DNA of 38,155 bases, from IMG/VR virus record IMGVR_UViG_3300044996_000447, positions 1 to 38,155 of that record; one strand, 5' to 3'. The notes under the pieces are model-generated. The model searched no databases. It was not told the origin of the DNA and was given only the letters and a program-made list of their open reading frames with translations. The position numbers were made by a program, and so were the translations under genes. The DNA comes from a virus. Of the stretch, positions 7,171 through 15,819 are shown piece by piece (the stretch's first letter is position 1; the number at the start of each line of letters is the position of its first letter).

Positions 7171-10100
7171 CTTGGCGTCCCCCACGGCGGTGCGCACCCC
7201 CTTCGGTGCGGCCGCGTGCAGGGCGTGCAGGGCGTCCACGGCGGCCTGGGTGTTCCCGGCGGCCGAGCGGCCGGCCCGGACGGCCGCCGCGCGGGCGTGG
7301 ATGCCGTTCTCGAGCCGCTGCTTGACCTCGTCGCGGGCGGCCTCGAAGCCGCCCGCCCCGCCCGCCTTCGTGCGCTCGTGCAGGTCGGCCGCCGCGTGCA
7401 AGGCCTCGTTCCTCGTGCCGGCGATGATCTCGGTGGGCTTGCCGTTGTCCTGCCAGACGCCCCAGCCGTTCGGGTGCTTGGCCACGAGCATGCTGCCGAC
7501 CTGCTCGTAGTTCACGGCCTTCTCGCCGCCCTTCGGCGTGGTGCTTTTCTTCTCCGGCTCGAGCGGCGCGTTGCCGAGCCGCCGAGCCTCCAGCTCGTTC
7601 TTGTGCGTGTCGTTGTGGTCGGCGCCGGCCCCTACCACCTGCTTGAGCTGCGCGTCGGTCATGGCCTCGTGCAGGTTCAGCTTGTTCCCGTCGGCCATGT
7701 GCGAGTCGTACATGGCCGACGCACGCGCGACGTGCTCGAAGGGGAGCTCGCCCGTGCCCGACTTGATCGGCTTGCCGTCCGCGCCGCCGTTGTGGTGCGC
7801 CACGGCCGCGCGCAGCTCGCGCGCCACGTCCCAGTCGGGGCTCGACGCCCCCTTCCGGCCGCTGTAGCGGATCTTGTCGAGCATGGCCGACACGGTCATG
7901 TTGTGCATGTCGTCGGGGCTCGACGTGGCCGCGCGGAACTGGCCGCGCCCGGCCTTCTCGATCTCGCCACGAGAGCGGCCGAACTGGGCCACCCGGCCAT
8001 CCTGGCCGACCTCGTGCCACTTGCCGTCACGCTTGAGGAAGCGGCGGCCGTCCGCGTGCTCGACCACGGGCGCAGACCACACCGGATCGGCCTTGCCGCC
8101 CTCGGCCAGCTCGTCGAGCGGCCCGTGCCCCATGGCCTGCGAGATCCGGTCGCGTCTGGAGAGCTCGGTGTACGCATCTCCGGTGAGCCGGTGGTCGCCG
8201 CTGCCGGCCTTGTCGCGCAGGGCCTCGATCCCCTCGGTGAGCGCCTGCTTGCTCGTCCCGACGCCGTGCTTGGGCTGCACCTGCTCGACCGGGACGCCGA
8301 GCGCGCTGGCGGTGGCGTGCCGCGCGGCGAGCTCGTTGTTGGCGTCCCCCATGGTGTAGCGGCCCTGGGAGTCGGGCGCCCCGGTGGCGAGCTTCTGCAC
8401 CACCTCGAGGGGCATGTCGTGCAGGTTCGTACTGAGCTTCGTCCCGGTCTCGCCGAGCGCGTGGGCGACGCGCTTCGGCCCGGCGGCCATGTCGTAGCCG
8501 GACCTCTTCGTCGCCTCGACCAGGGCTTTCACCCCCGCCTCGAGCGGCACGTTGCCGACGTGCTGCCGGACGTGTCCGGGCAGGTCGAGCACCTTGCCGC
8601 TCTTGCTGATCGCGCCGGAGACGGCGCTCTCGAGCACGCCGCGCGAGCCCTGGCCCTGGGCGAACTTCTCGAAGGCCTCGGCGTCGTGGCCGTCCTTGCC
8701 GTGCGTGGCGTCGGCCAGACCGTGCGCGTACTCGTCGAGGCGGGCCAGGTACTTCTTGAGCGCGCCGGCCTGCTGCTGGTGGCGGGGCCTGTTCTTGTAG
8801 TCCAGGCGTGTCCCCGCGTTCTCGAAGTCCTGAATCATGCTGGCGGCACGCCCCCGCAGCGCGCCCGCTTCGTGCGGATCGGTCTTGTTCTTGACCGCGT
8901 GGGCGAACTCGTATGCGGCTTTGAGCGCGCTCTCGTACTTCTGGACGTTCCCGGCCGTGGCCTCGCCCTGCCCCGGGGCAATGGGCGCGGTCGGCATGGT
9001 CGGCGCGGACTTCGGCGCGGCCTCGACCTTCGGGGCCTCGCCGCTGGCCTGCTGCGTGGCCTTCGTGGCCGCGTGAGCGGCCTCGACGTGGTCCATGATG
9101 TCGGGGCGGCCAGTGCGGGCCGCGCTCTCGGCCCGGCTGTGCGCGAGCGCGGCGGAGGCGTGCAACTTGGAGAGATCCTTGTTCCCCGCCTCCATCGCCT
9201 TCAACGACTCGGCGTTGTGCCGCTTGGCCGCTGCCATGTGCTCTTCGGCCAGGTCGCGCCGGCTCTTCGGCATGCCCTCCGGGGGCTGCTGCTGCTGTGC
9301 GGGGTGCTGGTGTTCGGCGGCGAACCGCTCCGCCGCGCTCCGCTCAGGGAACGAGAAGCCGACCCGACGCACGTAGGCGCCGCCGAGCTCGCGCGCCCGG
9401 GCAGACGCGACCGGGAAGTGCTGATCGCCCAGCCGGTGCCCCAGGGTGACGACGTGCGTGTCCGCGCCCGTGACCGGGTGCTTGTCGGCCTTGATCGTGG
9501 CCGTCCCGAACTTCCCGTCCGGGGGCGTGTAGCGGTGTGATGGCGGCTCGGCCACCGCTCCGGCGCTGGCCGCCTGCTGTGCGGGCGCATCAGGCGCAGC
9601 GGGCGGCGTGACCTGCGTGGCGGCGGGCGCCGTCGCGGCCTTCGGATCGCCCGCCTTTGCCGTCGCCTCGTTCGCGCGCGAGCTCTCCATGGCCGCGCGC
9701 CCGGTCGAGGCGTTCGCATGGCCGGCGGCGACGTTGCCGTGGTGGTACGCGGCCACCGCATGCCCCTCGGCGGCGTCCCGGTGGCGTGTGGCCGCCTGCA
9801 CATCCCCCCGCGCCCGGGCGGCCTTCTCGGCCTCGACGTGGGCCTCGTGCATGTCCTCGTGACGGGTCTTCGCCTGCTCGGCCTGGCTCTTGACGTGCGC
9901 CGCGTCGTCGCCACCGGCCGCGTTCTCGGAGACCGCGCCGGTGGCGTCACCTTTTCCCCGCTGTCCCTTGGCGGCCTGCTGCTCTCTGTAAGCCTTCTCG
10001 CCGGCTTCCATCTGCGCGTTCTCGTGGTCCTTCACCGCCTTGAACGCTTCGCGGTAGGTGTTGTGCGCGTCCGCGCTGTTGGAGTCGCGGTGGACGGCCC

Positions 10101-13100
10101 GCGCCGCCCGGCCAGCCGTGGCGTACAGGGCGGCCGCCTTGTGATCGCCAGCGGCTCGCATGTCACGCGCGGCTTGCTCGTGGCGCTCGGCGATCTCTCT
10201 CGCCATACCGACCGGGATCGACCGCTGTTTCCAGTCCAGGCCTGCATCGGCCGGCTCGGCCGCTCGCTCGGCCGCGGTTTTCTCGCCTTTCGCCTTGCGC
10301 TCCGCGTCGATGGCCTCGTTGTGGGCCATGTCCCAGTGATACCGGACGGTGGAATTGTTCAGGTCTTTTCCGCCGTCAAATGAGCCGTCTCGTCCGTTGT
10401 CCAGGGCCTCGCCGAACTTCTTGACGTGGTGCTGCACCCGCTCGCTCGGGTGATCGCCGAGCCGCTTCTGCATCTCGGCCCGCAACTCGGCCTCGTTCAT
10501 GTCGCGTGGCAACTTGCCAGGTGGCGCCTTCGCGGCTTTGCCACCCCGTTTTTTCTGCGGTGTGTTCGTGGCGCTGCTGTCGTCGGCCTGTGCGGGCGCG
10601 TTGGCCTGCGTGGCCGCTTCCTGCGCCCGGCGGGCGCCCACGGTGGCCTCGACGGGCGGGGCCATGCCAGCCCGGGCGGCCTCGTGCAGGCTCTTCGGCT
10701 GGGGTGCGTCCGTGCGCGTCTCGGCGATCTCGACCGGGGCCGCGCCCTGACCGCTGTGGCCCATGGCCTGCGCGATCTCGCGCCGCAGGCGCATCTTCAC
10801 GTCGTTGGGCAGATCCGCCGCCGGCTGGCCGGCCTTGCCTCTCGGGAGCGTGATCTGCCCGCCGTGCATGATGGCGATGCCGACGGCCAGCGCGTAGGTC
10901 TTCTCGGCCTTGTTCGTGAGCCCGTCGATGTACTTCTCGGCCTTGGCGCCCCGGGCCTCGCGGCCGGCCGTCATGCCCGCCTGCTGCTGCGTGGCGCGCT
11001 CGATCATCGCCTTCCACCCGTTCGACCCCTTGGCGGGCGGCAGGGCGGCCAGGGCCTCATTGTTGAGCCGCTGCACCTGGCCGACCACGGCCGAGGTGGC
11101 CCGCTCGCGCAGGGCGCGGGCGAGCACGCGCTCCATGCCAGCGGTCACGCCGGGTCGGTCGTCCTCGGGGAACCCGTGTTTCTCGGCGATGTCGTCCGGC
11201 ATGGTCGGCATGGCCTCGTGCAGCATCTCTTTCATCCAGGCCTGCACGATCTGGTGCGCGTTGGCGTCGGTGGGCGCGGCGAACGTCCGGCCGTTCTTCG
11301 TCCGGTAGATCGACATGCCCCCGAACCGCTGCTCTTCCTTGAGGCCCTGCTGCAGGTCGGCCAGGCGGTGCGAGACGGTGTTCTCGACGAAATCGCGCAG
11401 CATGTCCCGCTCGTGCGGCTCGAGCTTCGTGTGCGAGGCGCTGCGGTCGCTGCCCGGCTGCGTGGTCATGGCTTCGGCCGCCTGCGCGTGCCGAGCTGCG
11501 GCTGCGCGGTGCTGATCGATCTTGTCCTTGTCGAACGTGGCCGCGTCGTGGCCGGCGGCCTCGAAGGCCTTGGCCCGGTGCAGGGCGGCGGCCTCGTCGT
11601 GGTCGGCCGCGCTGAAACCGGCGGTGGCCTTGTCCCAGGCGGCCTTCGGCGCGTCGTGGGGCGGCAGGGCCTTGCCGTCCTCCAGGGCCAGCGTGTTCGG
11701 CCCGTGGATCTGGCCCTGCTGGATCGCCTCGACGGCTGCGTGCCGGTGCTCGTCGGCGGCGGCCTGATGCTGGTCGGCCGCCTGCTCGTTCCCGGCCGCC
11801 TCGGCCGCCCGGGCGGCCTGCGCGTGGTGCGTGGCGGCGTCGGCGTGGTCGCGCGCCCCGAAGTCGGCCGCGTGCGCCTGACGCTCTTCCGGCGTGGCGT
11901 CCGCCGGGGGGATCGGCTGCCCGCTGGCCGTGGACGGCATGAGGTTGGCGGCCTCGTCCTGCAGACGGTTGCGCTCTTCGATGTCCCCCCGGGCGTGGGC
12001 CTCGCCGGCCGCACGGTGGATCGCATCGACCGCGACCGCGCGGTCCCCGTCGTTGTGCATGGCCCGGCGCAGCGTCTCGCGCCCGATGCCCTTGTCGGTC
12101 TGCACGTCGCCCGTGGGCGAGCCGTCTGGCTTCACCCCGCGCCAGGCCGTGCTGGTGCGCTCCCATGTGCGGCCCTTGCCGTCCACGACGCGCTCGCCGA
12201 CCTTCACGTCCCCGGCGGCCACGGGCGCGCCCTGGTCGGGCTTGCCCGTCCCGCGCCGCTTGTCCGCGCTCTTCCGGGCCGCTTCCTCGCGCTGACGCTG
12301 CTCGTCGCCCGTGACCTGATCGGGCACGGCGCGCTTGTGCTCCGGCGGGCCTCCGGCGGCCTGCGTGGCGGCCTCGGCGGCCTTGGCCGCCTTCTCGGTG
12401 TCCCCGCCTTCCTTGTGCGCCCGCACGGCCGCCGCATGGGCCTCGGCGGCCTTCATCTCCGCCTGGGCGCCGGCCTTGTCCCCGGCCTTGGCCTTGGCGC
12501 GGGCGTCCTCGAGGTGTCCGCGCGCTGTGGCAAGGTGATGGCCTGCCTGGGCGTCGCTCTGATACCGGCCGGGAAAATGCTGCCGGTGTAGACGCACGAT
12601 CTCGGCGGTGCTGGCCTCGCTCGGATACCAGTCGAGCCCCATGACGTGCATCAGGTCTTGCCCCATTTGCACAATGGGATCTCGGTTCGGGTCGAGCCCA
12701 AACGGCAGCTTGGTCGCAGGTGTCGCGCGCGTCGTCGCCAGCTCGCGGCCACCCGTAGTTTTCCCCTTCGCCGGTGCTGCCGGCTTGCGCACCGCCACCT
12801 CCGTGCCGGCCTTGCTCGGCTTGTCCTCGCCGCCGACGAGGTGGCGGGTGTGGGCGTAGCGCCCGGCCTCGCCCTCAAGGCGCGAGACGTGACGCGCGGT
12901 GCCGTGCTCGCGCGCGGCCTTGAGCGACGCCGCCAGACGCTTCGTGTGCTCGTCGATGGCGCTGGCGTGCTCCCGGTGCAGCATGGCCACGAACACCGCC
13001 GGGTCCAGGCTCTCGGTGTGCCCGCTCTCGTCGTGCTTGACCGTGAGCTTGCCGTTGGCGTCCCGGCCGGTGACGTGGAAGTGCCCGGCCTGCCCGTTGT

Positions 13101-13422
13101 GGGCCAGCTTGAACGCGCTGCCGACCTGCACCTCGTCCTCGTGGCCGAGCCCCTTGCCGCCGGTCACGGCGTAGAAGTAGCGCCACCCGCCTTTGCCGTC
13201 CGGCACCTTGCGAATGTACTTGTGCGTCGCGCCCTTCACGAGCTGCGACGACTGGCCGGCCCACAGGAAGGCGCCGAGCACGGGGGGCAGCGGCACGAGC
13301 CGCACCAGCGAGGTTCCGTCCTCGAGCATGCTCTTGCGCAGCTCGTCGTCGCAGACCGGCATGGTGAAAGCCAGCCCCGGCCGGCCCTTGAAGCGTCCCC
13401 CCCACGAGAATGCGGCGTTCAT
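6403..13422 (-). CDS. Giant polyvalent-type protein with C-terminal sliding-clamp-like region, 2339 aa
   Basis: The ATG overlaps the minor-head stop (TGATG), so the much longer open frame upstream is shadow. Layout: residues about 60-195, a module shared with the 1613-aa protein (ATHKYIRKVPDGKGGWRYFY to HTRHLV); about 295-340, 520-650, 1078-1110, 1175-1235 and 1393-1437, Ala/His-rich helical-hairpin repeats; about 1296-1370, a small alpha/beta domain ending GFSFPERSAAERFA; about 1965-2010, a small domain with KHPNGWGVWQ; about 2085-2339, a DnaN-like region (GIATDGHRLAMI, FPDYTSVIP, final MPMRL). Pro/Ala linkers join them. Very large, many-domained and located in the head cluster, it fits the polyvalent proteins thought to be packaged and injected. 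The exact functions of most domains are unknown. Confidence 0.8.
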   Translation of the reverse strand: MNAAFSWGGRFKGRPGLAFTMPVCDDELRKSMLEDGTSLVRLVPLPPVLGAFLWAGQSSQLVKGATHKYIRKVPDGKGGWRYFYAVTGGKGLGHEDEVQVGSAFKLAHNGQAGHFHVTGRDANGKLTVKHDESGHTESLDPAVFVAMLHREHASAIDEHTKRLAASLKAAREHGTARHVSRLEGEAGRYAHTRHLVGGEDKPSKAGTEVAVRKPAAPAKGKTTGGRELATTRATPATKLPFGLDPNRDPIVQMGQDLMHVMGLDWYPSEASTAEIVRLHRQHFPGRYQSDAQAGHHLATARGHLEDARAKAKAGDKAGAQAEMKAAEAHAAAVRAHKEGGDTEKAAKAAEAATQAAGGPPEHKRAVPDQVTGDEQRQREEAARKSADKRRGTGKPDQGAPVAAGDVKVGERVVDGKGRTWERTSTAWRGVKPDGSPTGDVQTDKGIGRETLRRAMHNDGDRAVAVDAIHRAAGEAHARGDIEERNRLQDEAANLMPSTASGQPIPPADATPEERQAHAADFGARDHADAATHHAQAARAAEAAGNEQAADQHQAAADEHRHAAVEAIQQGQIHGPNTLALEDGKALPPHDAPKAAWDKATAGFSAADHDEAAALHRAKAFEAAGHDAATFDKDKIDQHRAAAARHAQAAEAMTTQPGSDRSASHTKLEPHERDMLRDFVENTVSHRLADLQQGLKEEQRFGGMSIYRTKNGRTFAAPTDANAHQIVQAWMKEMLHEAMPTMPDDIAEKHGFPEDDRPGVTAGMERVLARALRERATSAVVGQVQRLNNEALAALPPAKGSNGWKAMIERATQQQAGMTAGREARGAKAEKYIDGLTNKAEKTYALAVGIAIMHGGQITLPRGKAGQPAADLPNDVKMRLRREIAQAMGHSGQGAAPVEIAETRTDAPQPKSLHEAARAGMAPPVEATVGARRAQEAATQANAPAQADDSSATNTPQKKRGGKAAKAPPGKLPRDMNEAELRAEMQKRLGDHPSERVQHHVKKFGEALDNGRDGSFDGGKDLNNSTVRYHWDMAHNEAIDAERKAKGEKTAAERAAEPADAGLDWKQRSIPVGMAREIAERHEQAARDMRAAGDHKAAALYATAGRAARAVHRDSNSADAHNTYREAFKAVKDHENAQMEAGEKAYREQQAAKGQRGKGDATGAVSENAAGGDDAAHVKSQAEQAKTRHEDMHEAHVEAEKAARARGDVQAATRHRDAAEGHAVAAYHHGNVAAGHANASTGRAAMESSRANEATAKAGDPKAATAPAATQVTPPAAPDAPAQQAASAGAVAEPPSHRYTPPDGKFGTATIKADKHPVTGADTHVVTLGHRLGDQHFPVASARARELGGAYVRRVGFSFPERSAAERFAAEHQHPAQQQQPPEGMPKSRRDLAEEHMAAAKRHNAESLKAMEAGNKDLSKLHASAALAHSRAESAARTGRPDIMDHVEAAHAATKATQQASGEAPKVEAAPKSAPTMPTAPIAPGQGEATAGNVQKYESALKAAYEFAHAVKNKTDPHEAGALRGRAASMIQDFENAGTRLDYKNRPRHQQQAGALKKYLARLDEYAHGLADATHGKDGHDAEAFEKFAQGQGSRGVLESAVSGAISKSGKVLDLPGHVRQHVGNVPLEAGVKALVEATKRSGYDMAAGPKRVAHALGETGTKLSTNLHDMPLEVVQKLATGAPDSQGRYTMGDANNELAARHATASALGVPVEQVQPKHGVGTSKQALTEGIEALRDKAGSGDHRLTGDAYTELSRRDRISQAMGHGPLDELAEGGKADPVWSAPVVEHADGRRFLKRDGKWHEVGQDGRVAQFGRSRGEIEKAGRGQFRAATSSPDDMHNMTVSAMLDKIRYSGRKGASSPDWDVARELRAAVAHHNGGADGKPIKSGTGELPFEHVARASAMYDSHMADGNKLNLHEAMTDAQLKQVVGAGADHNDTHKNELEARRLGNAPLEPEKKSTTPKGGEKAVNYEQVGSMLVAKHPNGWGVWQDNGKPTEIIAGTRNEALHAAADLHERTKAGGAGGFEAARDEVKQRLENGIHARAAAVRAGRSAAGNTQAAVDALHALHAAAPKGVRTAVGDAKGNKTTKVLTPDQARRRLGTFASQEESRPNLNGYYVDPKTNTGIATDGHRLAMIPVQGHDVQGEGKTEGAIYRHQDPKGHAQSREKYAAMHEPERRDAARETWDRSYGAGSKVEVMDTQPGPTQGKQVPAAFPDYTSVIPRSGTTDYLDTDHVRQALDHADTLMRGTGTGAVTIERKNGEVLLTAHNRDSAHGPVTVKLGDTQHPDGKVAVKASYLRDTLTGAKGGTFGLTTNESLSPMLVERHDGERHVVMPMRL
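12840..13245 (-). repeat. Shared virion-protein module, copy A
   Basis: Encodes about 130 residues from ATHKYIRKVP to YAHTRHLV. It is clearly similar in protein and DNA to 22960-23370 in the other giant gene, with long near-identical stretches around GHFHVTGRD and LDPAVFVAMLHR. It indicates intragenomic duplication or exchange. Confidence 0.8.
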
Positions 13423-14897
13423 CAGCTTCCCTCGCGCTCGAAGCGGCGGCCCCAGGACCACCGTGCAGACGGCCGAGCGGGCAGCTCGGCCTTGATCAGC
13501 GGTTCGCCGCCCGACGGCGGCGGATTCTCGGTGCCGGTCGGCCGCTTGGGCGGCATCACGATCCCGGCCTTGTCGATGGTCCACCCGGCGGGCACCCGCA
13601 CGAGGTGGCAGCCGCACCAAGGGTGCAGCGGGGGCAGGCAGGCCACCCGGTCGGCGCTCTTGCGCCGGAAGTTCACCGACGACGCCGGCAGCTCGGCCAG
13701 GCGGAAGATCCGGGGCACCCCGCCCTCGGTGTAGAGGCGCATGCAGGCCGCGCAGGCGGAGGGGGACGGCACGACGGCGACGAGCGCGTCCTTGCCGAAC
13801 CGCTCGAGCGTGCGGTCCGCCCAGGCCTGCTGCATGGCCGTGTGCGTCTCGGTGTCCACGATCCGGTCGATGTCGCGCGCGTAGTCGCCCTCGAGCGCGG
13901 CCACGACGCGGCGGCGGATCTCGTTGCGCGACTCCCCGGCGGCGATGCCCTCGCCCACGGCCTGCGCGATCCGGCGGCGCCGCTCCTGCGCGAGCTCGCC
14001 CTCGCTGTCGATGGTGAGCGTGGCCAGATCGTCGCCGACCGTGTTCCCCAGGCCGACCACGCGCTGCGCGCCCCGCGTGCGGGCCTGCTCGGCCGCTTCC
14101 TGCCGCAGGGTCGGCCGGGGCGTGTCCTCGCCACCAGCGGGCGACGGAGGGGCCGGTGGCGGCTCTGGCGGGGGCTCCCCGCCCCCTGCCGGCGGTTCGT
14201 CCGGCGGAGGTGCGGCGGGCGGCGGGTCGGCCGGGGGCGGCGGCTCGGCCGGCGCGCCGAAGTCGAACGCAAGCTGCTCGGCGAGCTGGCGGGCCTCCGG
14301 CACGCTCAGATCGTCGGCGCTCTCGTCGTCGGCCAGGACCGAGCCGATCTCGCTGGCCCCGCCCAGGATGCCGAGCTGGCCGGCGGTCTCCATGTCGGCG
14401 TCGGAGATCGTGCCGTCCTGCCGCAGCCGCTCGAGCGTCGCCCCGTCGACCGCGTCCGGCCCGTAGAGCTCGACCGCGAGGGCCTTGTGCTCGTCGGAGA
14501 CGATGCCGCGCAGGCGGGCCAGGCGCTCGGTCAGGGTGGCGCGCAGGCGCCCGAAGGCGCCGGCCACGGACCCCCACATGCCGCGCGCCGACCACGCCTT
14601 GACGAGCTCGTCCTCGCCGAACACCTCGGCGGTCAGGCGCGCGGCGATCCGGGCGTAGCGGCGGTTGAAGGCCTCCCGGCCGGCCTGGGCCAGCCGCGCG
14701 CCGACCTGCCAGCGCCAGTATCGTTCGGCCGCCGGTTCGTCCGCCGTGTGCTCGTGTGCGTCCGGTTGCAGACGCCCGACCACGGCCTTGATCAGCTCGT
14801 CGTCGGCCTCCGGGTCGCTCTTGAGCAGCGCCTCGACGAGGCCGGGCAGCTTGCGCACGACCTCGCCCGGCCGGGCCTCTCGGATCTCGACCAGCAC
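13422..14897 (-). CDS. Minor head protein, Mu gpF-like, 491 aa
   Basis: The C-terminal part carries the hallmark of this family, a Cys-pair segment (CAACMRLYTEGG, about residue 381) followed by LPPLHPWCGCHLV (about 421-433), equivalent to the H-P-x-C-x-C motif of Mu gpF/SPP1 gp7-type proteins that sit near the portal inside the head. Residues about 1-200 are helical (ARIAARLTAEVFGEDELVKAW). A long Pro-rich linker follows near 210-255, then a helical region ending DRIVDTETHTAMQQAW. The C-terminal tail has PLIKAELPAR. The GTG start lies 10 bases after the upstream stop with no good ribosome site. It directly precedes the 2339-aa gene, with overlapping stop and start. Confidence 0.8.
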   Translation of the reverse strand: MLVEIREARPGEVVRKLPGLVEALLKSDPEADDELIKAVVGRLQPDAHEHTADEPAAERYWRWQVGARLAQAGREAFNRRYARIAARLTAEVFGEDELVKAWSARGMWGSVAGAFGRLRATLTERLARLRGIVSDEHKALAVELYGPDAVDGATLERLRQDGTISDADMETAGQLGILGGASEIGSVLADDESADDLSVPEARQLAEQLAFDFGAPAEPPPPADPPPAAPPPDEPPAGGGEPPPEPPPAPPSPAGGEDTPRPTLRQEAAEQARTRGAQRVVGLGNTVGDDLATLTIDSEGELAQERRRRIAQAVGEGIAAGESRNEIRRRVVAALEGDYARDIDRIVDTETHTAMQQAWADRTLERFGKDALVAVVPSPSACAACMRLYTEGGVPRIFRLAELPASSVNFRRKSADRVACLPPLHPWCGCHLVRVPAGWTIDKAGIVMPPKRPTGTENPPPSGGEPLIKAELPARPSARWSWGRRFEREGS

Positions 14898-14907
14898 GGC
14901 CGAGGCC

Positions 14908-15318
14908 TTACGTCTCGAGGCCGGCCACCGCGACGGCCAGCACGGCCGGGTTGGCGCCGGGGTTGGTGATCCACACACCGGCGAAGGCGCCCGTCTTGAG
15001 CAGGATGCCCGGGGCGCCGCTGGACAACGGGGCAACGGTCGTGGCCTCGCCGTCGACGGCGCTGGTGCGCACCTGCACCTCGCGGTCGGTCTCGATGTAG
15101 AGCAGCTTCGGCGAGCTGATCGAGCCGATGCCGATCTGCACCGTCTGCCCGGCTGCGACCTCGACCTGCGGGTGCGCGCTCGCCCGGTTCAGGGTCGAGT
15201 CGGAGATCCGCACCTCCCGGCTGGCGATGACACCGCGCCGGACGGCGGAGGTGTCCGCCGTCCCGAACTGCTGCGGGTTCAGGCCGAGATCGATGCCGAG
15301 CACCGTCAGGATCGCCAC
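14908..15318 (-). CDS. Small beta-rich structural protein, 136 aa
   Basis: No family is recognised. The GTG start (VAILTVLGIDLG) sits just after a G-rich GGGGGGTGAACG. The sequence alternates hydrophobic and polar residues with many Val, Thr and Gly (VEVAAGQTVQIGIGS, KLLYIETDREVQVRTS, GVWITNPGANPAVLAVAV), giving a beta-sandwich impression like small decoration or fibre-base proteins. It lies between another small beta protein and the minor head gene in the head operon. Head decoration or portal-region accessory is an inference from fold type and position. Confidence 0.6.
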   Translation of the reverse strand: MAILTVLGIDLGLNPQQFGTADTSAVRRGVIASREVRISDSTLNRASAHPQVEVAAGQTVQIGIGSISSPKLLYIETDREVQVRTSAVDGEATTVAPLSSGAPGILLKTGAFAGVWITNPGANPAVLAVAVAGLET

Positions 15319-15356
15319 CGTTCACCCCCCATGGCCGGCGCGAGGCCGGCCGACGG

Positions 15357-15806
15357 TCACACGAGGATCGTCACCTGCACGATCAGGCCGGTCGCCGGGG
15401 TGGCGCCCGCCTGGATCGCGGCCACGTTCAGGTCGAACACGTCGCCGCTGTTGAACTTGATCGCCTTCTCGGCCGCCTCGTAGTCGGCGTGGTCGGTCTT
15501 GAGCCCGGCGACCTCGTCGTTGTTGTCGCCGTCCGCCTGCGCGAACGTCATGACCGCCGACTGGATCGTGGCCCCGCCCTTGCGGACGTTGCAGGTCAGG
15601 TTTCCGCCCGCGCCGTCGCCGCTCGCGGCCACCTTGAGGCGGCCTTCGATGCGCAGCACGCGCCCGGAGCACGGGGCCTTCCAGAAGCCGAAGGTCGCGA
15701 CCGTCGGCGCCTGGACGGCGATGTCGAACGTCTTGATCCGGGCGTCGTCCAGGGTGCCCTGGGCGGCGAGGTCGGACGGGGTGCCATTGCGCTTCGCGAG
15801 ACTCAT
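15357..15806 (-). CDS. Small beta-rich head or fibre protein, 149 aa
   Basis: Unrecognised at family level. The segment FGFWKAPCSGRVLRIEG followed by GNLTCNVRKGGATIQ and FNSGDVFDLNVAAIQAG resembles the recurrent phage beta-sandwich in which an 'F-x-A-P-x-x-G-x-V' strand opens and 'G-D-V-x-x-L-x-V' closes the domain, often found in decoration and appendage proteins. The ATG was chosen over upstream in-frame codons because it follows GGGGGAACCTCCG right after the portal stop. Placed directly downstream of portal, it probably acts on the capsid surface or connector. Confidence 0.6.
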   Translation of the reverse strand: MSLAKRNGTPSDLAAQGTLDDARIKTFDIAVQAPTVATFGFWKAPCSGRVLRIEGRLKVAASGDGAGGNLTCNVRKGGATIQSAVMTFAQADGDNNDEVAGLKTDHADYEAAEKAIKFNSGDVFDLNVAAIQAGATPATGLIVQVTILV

Positions 15807-15819
15807 CGGAGGTTCCCCC

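Noticed and set aside
6334-9540. 1068-codon plus-strand open frame opposite the sliding-clamp-like gene
   Set aside because: Antisense shadow in a high-GC gene; no ribosome site or recognisable motif.
13423-14595. In-frame upstream extension of the 2339-aa gene
   Set aside because: It covers the minor head gene in another frame and is Arg/Ala/Gly-rich without structure; the ATG at 13422 overlaps the upstream stop in the usual style.
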